From Streptomyces olivaceoviridis (GTDB taxonomy: Bacteria; Actinomycetota; Actinomycetes; Streptomycetales; Streptomycetaceae), in contig NZ_BMUI01000024.1 in assembly GCF_014650115.1 (NCBI RefSeq), forward strand, positions 50,081 through 114,080: a stretch of DNA of 64,000 nt. Reading direction: 5' to 3'. Position 1 is the stretch's first letter. Each line of letters starts with the position of its first letter. The notes beneath the pieces are model-generated. The model had not been told where the DNA came from. It ran no database searches and saw only the letters and a list, made by a program, of their open reading frames with translations. This document shows, one piece after another, positions 24,421 to 32,700 of this stretch. A program made the position numbers and the translations under genes.

Positions 24421-26079
24421 ATGGCAGACCTCTCGCCGGACCTCTCGTCCAGGAACCCCGACTGGTGGCGGCAGGCCGTCGTCTACCAGGTGTACCCGCG
24501 CAGTTTCGCCGACGCCGACGGTGACGGCCTCGGCGACCTGCGGGGCGTCACCGAGCGGCTGGGCCATCTCGCCGGCCTCGGCGTGGACGCCCTGTGGCTG
24601 AGCCCCTTCTACCCCTCCGAACTCGCCGACGGCGGCTACGACGTCATCGACCCGCGCGGCGTCGACGAACGCCTCGGCACCCTGGACGACTTCGACGTCC
24701 TGGTGGGTGAGGCCCACCGGCTCGGGCTCAAGGTCGTCGTGGACATCGTCCCCAATCACACCTCCCATCTGCACCGCTGGTTCCAGGAGGCGCTGCGTGC
24801 CGGGCCCGGTTCCGCCGCCCGGGAGCGGTACGTCTTCCGGCCGGGGCGCGGTGCGCACGGTGAACTGCCGCCCAGCGACTGGCAGTCGGTGTTCGGCGGC
24901 AGCGCCTGGCGGCGGGTGCCCGACGGGGAGTGGTACCTGCACCTGTTCGCCCCCGAACAGCCGGACCTCAACTGGGACGACGAGGAGGTCCGCGCCGACT
25001 TCCGCACCACCCTGCGGTTCTGGTCCGACCGGGGCGTGGACGGCTTCCGCGTGGACGTCGCCCACGGCCTGGCCAAGGACCTCACCGAGCCGCTGCGGGA
25101 CACCGGCGGCATCGGCGCGACCGGCGAGCAGGCCCTGCCGCTGGTGCCACCGGGCAGCCACCCGTACTGGGACCGGGACGAGGTCCACGAGATCTACCGC
25201 GACTGGCGCAAGATCTTCGACGCCTACAGCCCGCCGCGCACCGCCGTCGCCGAGGCCTGGGTCCCCGGCGCCCGGCGCGCCCTGTACGCCCGTCCGGACG
25301 AGCTCGGCCAGGCCTTCAACTTCGAGTACCTGGAGGCACGCTGGGACGCGGAGGAGCTGCGGGACGTCATCGCCGCCTCACTGGTCACCGCCCGGGCCGC
25401 CGGGGCCTCCGCGACCTGGGTGCTGTCCAACCACGACGTCGTACGCCACGCCTCCCGGCTCGTGCTGCCGGCCGGCACCGATCCGGCCGCCTGGCTGCTG
25501 TCCGGCGGCACCGCGCCCGCGATCGACACGGCGGCCGGACTGCGCCGGGCCCGGGCGGCGACCCTGCTGATGCTGGCGCTGCCCGGTTCGGCGTACCTCT
25601 ACCAGGGGGAGGAACTCGGCCTGCCCGAGGTCGCCGACCTGCCCCCCGAGGTGCTCCAGGATCCGATCTGGGAGCAGACCGGCCATGTCCGCAAGGGCCG
25701 CGACGGCTGCCGGGTGCCGCTGCCGTGGACGACGGCCGGACCGTCGTACGGCTTCGGGCCCGGGCCCGGCTGGCTGCCGCAGCCGACGTCCTTCGCGGCG
25801 TACGCCGTGGAGGCGCAGACCGGCACCGAGGGCTCCACGCTGGAGCTGTACCGCTCGGCCCTGCGGCTGCGCCGCAAGCTCCTCCAGGGCGAGACGCTGA
25901 CCTGGACGCCGGACGCGCCCGCGGGCGTCCTGGACTTCGGCCGCACCGAGACCTGGCGGAACGTCACGAACCTCGGCACCGAGCCGGTACCGCTGCCGCC
26001 GGGCGAGGTCCTGCTGAGCAGCGGCCCCCTGCCGGAGGGAAGGGCCCTGCCGCCGGACACCACGGTGTGGCTCGCCTAG
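24421..26079 (+). CDS. Alpha-glucosidase (GH13 family)
   Basis: 552 residues from ATG at 24421 with GGGAG upstream. It has the TIM-barrel order of oligo-1,6/alpha-glucosidases: WWRQAVVYQVYPRSFADADG, VVVDIVPNHTS (region I), GFRVDVAHG with nucleophile Asp212, AVAEAW with acid Glu278, and LSNHDVVRH with Asp339. There is no signal peptide, so it is cytosolic and would hydrolyse imported maltose- or isomaltose-type sugars to glucose. No agl/mal transporter is adjacent. Its stop overlaps that of the convergent DUF4142 gene. Confidence 0.94.
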   Translation: MADLSPDLSSRNPDWWRQAVVYQVYPRSFADADGDGLGDLRGVTERLGHLAGLGVDALWLSPFYPSELADGGYDVIDPRGVDERLGTLDDFDVLVGEAHRLGLKVVVDIVPNHTSHLHRWFQEALRAGPGSAARERYVFRPGRGAHGELPPSDWQSVFGGSAWRRVPDGEWYLHLFAPEQPDLNWDDEEVRADFRTTLRFWSDRGVDGFRVDVAHGLAKDLTEPLRDTGGIGATGEQALPLVPPGSHPYWDRDEVHEIYRDWRKIFDAYSPPRTAVAEAWVPGARRALYARPDELGQAFNFEYLEARWDAEELRDVIAASLVTARAAGASATWVLSNHDVVRHASRLVLPAGTDPAAWLLSGGTAPAIDTAAGLRRARAATLLMLALPGSAYLYQGEELGLPEVADLPPEVLQDPIWEQTGHVRKGRDGCRVPLPWTTAGPSYGFGPGPGWLPQPTSFAAYAVEAQTGTEGSTLELYRSALRLRRKLLQGETLTWTPDAPAGVLDFGRTETWRNVTNLGTEPVPLPPGEVLLSSGPLPEGRALPPDTTVWLA

Positions 26080-26855
26080 CCGGCCGACGGAACGGGGCCG
26101 GGGGTGAGGCCGGCGCCCGTGCCGCCGCCGAGGCCGCCGAGGTCCAGCGGGGTGGACGTGGCGGTCGGCGGCGGGGTGAGCACCACCTCCGGCTGGCCCG
26201 CCGGCGGGGCCGGCGGCGTCAGGTCGGACGAGGGCAGCTTCGGCGGGGTGGTCTGGTTGAAGATGGTCTGGTCGAAGTCGACCAGACCGGTCTTCTCCAT
26301 CACCGTGATGTGGTCCAGGACGGTGTCGTTGGCCTGGTCGGCGAGGGCCCGCACCAGCGAGTTCTTGGTGGTGGAGCGGATCTTCGCGATCGTGTTGAAG
26401 ATGGAGCCGTGCGTCATCCGCAGGATGTTGGCGAAGTCGGTGTCGAACTGCTTGCCGCTCTCGCCCTTCAACTGGTCGACGAAGCCGACCTGTTGCGGAC
26501 TCGCCACGTTGGGCAGCGTGATGTTCAGCATGGGGGCGATCTTGCGGCAGGAGGCGTCCAGCGCGGCGTGCCCGTCGACCAGGTGCTCGCTGGCCGTCCT
26601 GACCCCCTTGGTGGAGCCCTTCTGGAGCCCGATCTGACCGAGCGGGTACTCCCACAGGCCGGCCGCCCGCACCTTGACCACGAAGTCCCGGTCGGCCTCG
26701 GTGAGCGGTCCCCACTGTGTCTGCGCGATGATCCGCGACTGGGAGCTGGAGACGGTGCTCAGCCCGAGCATGCCCGGGTAGGCGAGGGCCGCGAGGGTCA
26801 GGGCCATCGCACCGCCCACGAAGAGAGTTCCCGTCGCGTTCCGCGAAAAGCGCAC
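26076..26855 (-). CDS. DUF4142 protein, exported
   Basis: 259 residues from GTG at 26855, with a strong GGAGGAAC site. A signal peptide or N-terminal anchor (GTLFVGGAMALTLAALAYPG) precedes a four-helix DUF4142 domain (PLTEADRDFVVKVRAAGLWE, EHLVDGHAALDASCRKIAPM, HGSIFNTIAKIRSTTKNSLV). The C-terminal 60 residues are Pro/Thr/Gly-rich and disordered. DUF4142 is a ferritin-like helical bundle of unknown function found in exported proteins. The gene converges on the alpha-glucosidase gene and the two stop codons share three bases. Confidence 0.85.
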   Translation of the reverse strand: MRFSRNATGTLFVGGAMALTLAALAYPGMLGLSTVSSSQSRIIAQTQWGPLTEADRDFVVKVRAAGLWEYPLGQIGLQKGSTKGVRTASEHLVDGHAALDASCRKIAPMLNITLPNVASPQQVGFVDQLKGESGKQFDTDFANILRMTHGSIFNTIAKIRSTTKNSLVRALADQANDTVLDHITVMEKTGLVDFDQTIFNQTTPPKLPSSDLTPPAPPAGQPEVVLTPPPTATSTPLDLGGLGGGTGAGLTPGPVPSAG

Positions 26856-27043
26856 CGTTCCTCCTGCCTGCGGGTCCCGCCCGTCGTTCGGACGCACAGC
26901 AGTACGGATGCCGGGGCCGCCCGTCTCAGTGCCCGCGGGTAAAGAATCTCCCGGGTGCGTTGGCGGAAGGTTGACCGGTGCCCGGCACAAGGTTGACCGC
27001 TCCTCGGGAGAAGGCAGACCGGGGCCGCCCCTAGATTCGCCGC

Positions 27044-27730
27044 ATGCCCCCGCCGTCACTGCCACGGCCCCCCGCCGCGCTGCCCGTCCTGCCCTACCGC
27101 AAGCCCACCAAGGGCCGCGACTACTGGGTGCTGGACGACGTCCTGCCGGACGTCGACGCCGTACGGCAGCGGTGCCTGGCCAAGGACGACTGGGTCGAGG
27201 GGTATCCGTACACTTCCGAGACCTGGCCCGGCCTGCGCGCCATGCCCGGTCTGGAGCCGGGTGAACTGGCCCGGATCGAGCGGCTGGTGAAGAAGGCGAC
27301 CGGGGCGCGGGAGCTGTGGGTGCAGCGGGCGCCGGGCGGCGGCACCCTCAACCACAACTGCGTCCAGGTGGTCGGCGAGGGCGAGAGCGAGCCCCGCCCG
27401 CACACCGACTCCCGCGCGCTGTGCCGGTACGCGGCCGTGCTCTACCTCAACCCCGGGGCGCCCAAGGACTGCGGGACCGCCTTCTACCGCCAGTCGCTGC
27501 CCGGCGGCCGGCTCGGCGGCAACATCGTCCAGGCCCCGCACACCAACCTGGTCGAGGCGCTGGGCACGCGGTACGTCCCGGCGGACCACTTCGAGGAGGA
27601 CGTCCGCGTCCCGCACCGGTACAACCGTCTGCTGCTCTACCACGCCAACCTGGTGCACAGCGCGACCGGGTACGCCGGCCGGACGCTGGAGGAGAAGCGG
27701 ATGACGGCGGTGTTCTTCTGGATGGCCTGA
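27044..27730 (+). CDS. DUF6445-type protein with a 2-oxoglutarate-oxygenase-like HxD...H motif
   Basis: 228 residues from ATG at 27044. A jelly-roll pattern of alternating strands carries PRPHTDSRALCRYAAVLYLN (His-x-Asp) and, 75 residues later, LLLYHANLVHSATGY (distal His), in the order of Fe(II)/2-oxoglutarate oxygenases. It matches the group of proteins annotated DUF6445. The substrate is unknown. It is cytosolic. A 10-bp hairpin follows the stop. The oxygenase activity is inferred from motif spacing only. Confidence 0.75.
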   Translation: MPPPSLPRPPAALPVLPYRKPTKGRDYWVLDDVLPDVDAVRQRCLAKDDWVEGYPYTSETWPGLRAMPGLEPGELARIERLVKKATGARELWVQRAPGGGTLNHNCVQVVGEGESEPRPHTDSRALCRYAAVLYLNPGAPKDCGTAFYRQSLPGGRLGGNIVQAPHTNLVEALGTRYVPADHFEEDVRVPHRYNRLLLYHANLVHSATGYAGRTLEEKRMTAVFFWMA

Positions 27731-27743
27731 CCGGCACGGCCGG

Positions 27744-27777
27744 CACCGCCCGCCCTCGCGTGGGGCCGCGGGCGGTG
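27744..27777 (+). terminator. Hairpin after the DUF6445 gene
   Basis: CACCGCCCGC at 27744-27753 pairs with 27768-27777, a 10-bp perfect stem with a 14-nt loop, 13 bases after the stop. Confidence 0.65.
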
Positions 27778-27802
27778 TGAGGAGGCCGGGTGTGCGGTAC
27801 GC

Positions 27803-28477
27803 ATGACCGGTATGAGCAGTGTCGCCATCGTGGGAGCCGGGCCGGGGCTCGGGACCGCCGTCGCGCGCCGGTTCGGGCGGGAGGGGTTCGCCGTCGGGCT
27901 CGTCGCCCGGGACCGGGGGCGGCTGGACGTGATCGCCGGCGCACTCGCGGCCGAGGGCGTCACCGCCCGGGGGTTCGCCGCCGACGTGCGCCGGCCCGAG
28001 CGGCTGGCCGCGGCGCTCGGTGAGCTGGCCGACGCCCTCGGGACCGTCGAGGTGCTCCAGTACAGCCCGGTGCCGCACCGCGACTTCATGCGCCCCGTGC
28101 TGGAGACCCGGCACCGGGACCTGGTGGGGCCGATCGAGTTCTCCGTGTACGGCCCGGTGGCCGCCGTACAGCAGGTGCTGCCGGGCATGCGGCGGCTCGG
28201 GCGGGGGACGATCCTGTTCGTCAACGGCGGGAGCGCCGCCGTACCGCATCCCGAGCGGGCCGGCACCTCGATCGCCTTCGCGGCGGAGAGCGCGTACGGG
28301 CACCTGCTGCACGACCGGCTGGCGAGCGAGGGGATCCACGTCGCCCAGCTGATCATTCCCGGGGTCATCACGGCAGGTCACGAGCGCAAGGACCCGGAGG
28401 TGCTCGCGGAGAGGCTGTGGACCCTGCACCGGGAGCGGCACGGGTTCCGGCACTACGCCGACGACCTCGGCGGCTGA
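27803..28477 (+). CDS. Short-chain dehydrogenase/reductase-like protein with altered active site
   Basis: 224 residues. The Rossmann nucleotide-binding motif VGAGPGLG is near residue 10, and the catalytic-serine strand ILFVNGGSAA is kept. The YxxxK active-site motif is replaced: the helix reads SIAFAAESAYGHLLHDRLA, with Phe159 and Ser163 at the Tyr and Lys positions. It probably still binds NAD(P)(H) but should not be a normal dehydrogenase, so it may be a sensor, a structural homologue or an enzyme with different chemistry. The start at 27803 is uncertain; ATG 27812 is the other option. Confidence 0.82.
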   Translation: MTGMSSVAIVGAGPGLGTAVARRFGREGFAVGLVARDRGRLDVIAGALAAEGVTARGFAADVRRPERLAAALGELADALGTVEVLQYSPVPHRDFMRPVLETRHRDLVGPIEFSVYGPVAAVQQVLPGMRRLGRGTILFVNGGSAAVPHPERAGTSIAFAAESAYGHLLHDRLASEGIHVAQLIIPGVITAGHERKDPEVLAERLWTLHRERHGFRHYADDLGG

Positions 28478-28528
28478 CCGGCCGCCGACCGGCCGGAGGC
28501 GGCCACCCTGCGGAGAATGACGTTGTGA

Positions 28529-28548
28529 GCCAATATGGGGCTATTGGC
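28529..28548. promoter_or_regulatory. Inverted repeat upstream of the aquaglyceroporin gene
   Basis: GCCAATA at 28529-28535 and TATTGGC at 28542-28548 form a perfect 7-bp inverted repeat with a 6-bp centre, 27 bases before the glpF-like start codon. It is AT-rich against its surroundings. Candidate operator, for example for an IclR/GylR-like or other regulator; no regulator gene is adjacent. Confidence 0.5.
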
Positions 28549-28575
28549 CGCTTCGCTCTCTTCAAAGGGGGCCCC

Positions 28576-29523
28576 ATGGCTGTCGACATCCCTCCGCTCG
28601 TCAAGCCGTCACGGCTCAGAAGCCGGGGCGGACTCCTGGGCGAGTGCCTGGCGGAGTTCCTCGGAACCTTCGTCCTCATCTCCTTCGGCTGCGGTGTGGT
28701 CGCGACGGCGGTCGCGGCACTGCCCGGTTCGGGCCGGGCCGCGACCCCCACCACGATCTTCCTCGCGGCGGGGGACTGGCTGCTGGTCACCTGGGGCTGG
28801 GCGCTGGCCGTCGTCTTCGGTGTCTACGTGGCCGGCGGCGTCAGCGGCGCCCACATCAACCCGGCCGTGACCCTGGCCATGGCCGCGCGCCGCGGCTTCC
28901 CCTGGGTCAAGGTGCTGCCCTACTGGTTCGCACAGGTCGTCGGCGCCCTCACCGGGGCCGCGCTGGTCTACCTCGTCTACCACAACGCGATCGACGCCTA
29001 CGACAGCATCGTGCCGGGACCGAAGGTGAACGGGCACACCAACGCCACGTTCTCGATCTTCGCGACGTTCCCGGCCGCGTACTTCCACGGCGGCATCTGG
29101 GGGCCGCTCATCGACCAGATCGTCGGCACGGCCTTCCTGCTCATGCTGATCGCGGCCGTGCTCGACCTGCGCAACCAGGCCGTGAAGGCCAATCTCGCCC
29201 CGCTGATCGTGGGCTTCGTCGTCGCCGCGATCGGCATGTCCTACGGCGCCAACGCCGGCTACGCCATCAACCCGGCCCGTGACTTCGGGCCGCGCCTGCT
29301 CACCTACGCGGCGGGCTGGGGCAGCCTGGCGTTCCCGGGGAGCGTGTCCGGCTCGTTCAGCGCCTACTGGTGGATCCCGATCGTCGGCCCGCTGATCGGC
29401 GGCCTGATCGGGATCCTGGTCTACGACCTGTTCATCGGCGACGTGCTGCTCCTGCGCTCCGAGCTGGCCCAGCTGCCGGAGCCGGGCAGGTCGACCCCGG
29501 TACGGACCACCGACGAGGAGTAG
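28576..29523 (+). CDS. glpF: MIP-family aquaglyceroporin
   Basis: 315 residues from ATG at 28576 with AAAGGGGG upstream. Six membrane helices and two half-helices carry HINPAVT (Asn95) and AINPARD (Asn232). The Asp after the second NPAR is the mark of glycerol-permeable members, so it should be a glycerol facilitator rather than a pure water channel. It has a long extracellular loop (IDAYDSIVPGPKVNGHTN). In Streptomyces glpF usually sits with gylR/glpK/glpD; here those genes are absent, so it may be an additional copy with its own control. Confidence 0.9.
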   Translation: MAVDIPPLVKPSRLRSRGGLLGECLAEFLGTFVLISFGCGVVATAVAALPGSGRAATPTTIFLAAGDWLLVTWGWALAVVFGVYVAGGVSGAHINPAVTLAMAARRGFPWVKVLPYWFAQVVGALTGAALVYLVYHNAIDAYDSIVPGPKVNGHTNATFSIFATFPAAYFHGGIWGPLIDQIVGTAFLLMLIAAVLDLRNQAVKANLAPLIVGFVVAAIGMSYGANAGYAINPARDFGPRLLTYAAGWGSLAFPGSVSGSFSAYWWIPIVGPLIGGLIGILVYDLFIGDVLLLRSELAQLPEPGRSTPVRTTDEE

Positions 29524-29725
29524 TCGCGGGACCCGGCCCCGGGCGGGCCGGGCTCCCCGCGCCGGCCCCGGGCACCACCAGCCCGCCGGCCCCGCCCGCC
29601 GCCGCGGGCGCGCCCTCGCGCAGGCCGTCCGGGACCGCCTGCCCGCCCGGCCCTCTTCTGCGATAATCGCGCTCCATGCCGTGACGGAGCGTCAATCGTC
29701 CGGGGCGAGGGGGGTACGCAGCACG

Positions 29726-32700
29726 ATGAGCGCCGGGCGACGGCGGGCTCTGCTGATCGCGGTGCCCGCGTATCCACAGCTGGAACAGGTGCCGGGGCTG
29801 CGGGACGACTTCCCGGCCCTGCCCTTCACCGTCAAGGACGCCGGGGCCCTGCGCACCACCCTGCTGCGCAGCGGCTACCTGCCGGAACACGTGACCGTGC
29901 TCGACGACGAGGACGCCACCGGCGAGGGCAGCATCCGGGACGAGCTGGGCCGGTTCCTGAACTCCTGCGAGGACGGCGACACGGGCCTCGTCTACTTCTC
30001 CGGCCATGGCGTCCGCTTCGGTGACACCGACTACCTCGTCCCCAGCGACGTCCGCGCGCGGTGGGGACAGGACGGCGAGCGCACCCTGGGCCCGCACGGG
30101 CTCATCGAGATCGTGCCCGACGAACTGCTCGCCCCCCTGCGGTCCAGTGCCACGGTGATGCTCTGCTTCGACGCCTGCCGGAGCAGCGGCGACACCCCGC
30201 CGGCCACCTTCGAGGGCATGAAGGTCAGCCGTCCCTGGGACAACGTCGTCGTGCTGAGCGCCTGCGCCGCCGGCGAGGAGGCCCTCGCGCACGCCGACGA
30301 CGGCAGCGTCCTCGCCAAGGCGCTGAGCGAGACCCTGGCGCCGGAGTCCCCGGCCCGTACGTTCGGGCAGGTCATCCAGCGCGTGGAGGACCGCGCGGAG
30401 GAGATCGCCGCGCAGTACACGTACCGCAGACCGCCCAGGGCCGTCGGGCGGTGGCTGGGCAAGGACGTGACGGGCGGTGCCCACGCCGGCGTCCCGCTGT
30501 GCGAGGCGATGCCGTCGGCCGGTCCCTGGACCGACGCGGTCCTCCGGTCGCACCTGTGGGAGCGCACCGACGGCACCTCCGCCCAGCGCGGCAGGGCCAG
30601 GGAGCACCTCGCGGAGGTCGTCGGCAGGACCGTCGCCATCCGCAGGAGCCGGGACACCGGGGCCGACCCGTGGGACGACCCGCTCGTCCCGCAGCGGCTG
30701 ATCGAGCGGCTCGGCCACCTCGTCGACGCCGCCGGCGCCCGGCTGAGCCTCATCGAGTCCGTCGTCCTCCTCGGCGCCCCGTTCCTGCGCGAGGCCGCCC
30801 TCGCCTGCGGACTGGCCGCGCTGCGCGCCGTGACCGGGGACGACGGCCCGGACGACGGCGCCCCCGCCCAGGAGCCGCCCGAGGACAGCTTCGCCGCCCA
30901 CCTGAGCCGCGACATGGGTGACGTACGGCGCGCCCACCGGCAGATCGAGGCGACCCGCCGGACGCTGCTGCGCCGCGGGCACAAGACGGACGCCCGCGGT
31001 GCGGAGTACTGGCTGCGGCACCGCTTCCTCGCCGACTGGGACCTGCTGTGGGAGGACCGCGGGGACCCCGAGCTGGACAGCCTGCGCGCCGCGACCGACC
31101 TGCTGGTGCAGGCCGCGGAGAGCGCCGCGGGCCTGACCCTGGGCAGCGACGAGCGGGGCGTGCTGCGGCGGGCCGTCGTCCAGGTCGTCTCCCAGCTGGG
31201 CACGGGCACCCCGGCCGACGCCGTCGCGCCCGACGGCACGCCGTGGGACACCGAGCTGTGCGCCTACCTGTGCGGGGAGGCGGACCGGTGGAGCTGGCGG
31301 CCCGGCGAGCTGGCCACGCTGCTGCACCTCGCCGGGCTGCTCGCCCTCGACCCGCGCATGCTCGACGGCGTGCTCATCGACCACCTGGGCCCGCGCGAGC
31401 CCACCCAGGTCCGGCCGGAGAGCATCATCGGCGAGATCGCCGCGAACGGCGGCTTCCTCCCGGCCACCCAGAACCGGCCGGCGGAGGGGGACGCGCCGGG
31501 CCGCGCCGTGGCCGGCCCCTGGAGGCTGGTGTTCAAGTGCGGCAGCGCGGCCCTGTTCACGGCGCTGGGCCGGCTCGCCGACCGGATCACCGCCGAGTCG
31601 CAGGCGACCCGGCGCGCCCGGGGCACCCTGCGGCCCGGCGACCTCCTGTCCGGTCTGCCGCCGGTGGTCAAGACCGAGGGCCTGCTGCCCCGCAACCGCG
31701 GCTTCGACAAGCCGCCGCCCCGGTTCCGGCTGGCCGAGGACGAGGTCAAGCCGCTCATCATGGGCACCCAGTTGTACGGGGACCGGATGCTGGCGGTGCG
31801 CGAGCTGTACCAGAACGCCCTCGACGCCTGCCGGGTGCGCCAGGCCCGGCGCCGGTACGCGGAGCACGCCCGGCAGTGCGGGGACGAGACCGAGCGGGAG
31901 CAACTGGCCGGGCGGCGCATCGTGTTCACGCAGGACACCGACCCGGACACCGGCCGCGCGTACATCCAGTGCGAGGACAACGGCGTCGGGATGACCGCCG
32001 AGGAGCTGCGGGACCTCTTCGCCCAGGCCGGCCGCCGCTCGGAGCAGTCCGCCGGCCGGATGCGGGAGATGCGCCGGTGGCGCCGCCGGGGTATCACCAC
32101 CGAACTCAACAGCCGGTTCGGCATCGGCGTCTTCAGCTACTTCATGCTGGCCGAGGAGGTCGAGGTGACCACCCGGCCGGTCGACATGTCCGGGCACGTG
32201 CCCCTGACCGACGGCCACCGGGCCAGCGTCACCGCCGGCTCGGGGCTGATGCACCTGAGCCGGGAGCAGCGGGAGCTGGAGGGCGGCGGCACCCGGGTCC
32301 GGCTGTACCTGCACGACGACCCCGACGAGACCGACGAGCAACGCCCGTCCCTGATCCAGGCGTTGCGCGAGTTCCTGTGGTGCACCCCGGTGGAGGTGGT
32401 CGCCCGGGAAGGGGGCGGCGACCCGGTGGTCTGGCGGCCGGGCGAGTTGTACGGCGACTCCTCGCTGCCGAGCGCGCGCATCGCGGCCACCGAGGGCGTC
32501 TGGTGGGTGGAGGGCGCGGGCATGCTGCTGGCGGACGGGCTGCTCGTCTCGCAGTCCGAGCCCACCGAGGGGTATGTGGTGAACCTGCGGGGCAGGCACC
32601 GGCCGGAGCTGAGCGTCGACCGCAACCGCTTCCTCGGCCACGACGAGCAGAGCGTCGAAGAGGATCTCAAGAAGGCCGTCCCGGCGCTGGTCCGCTCGGC

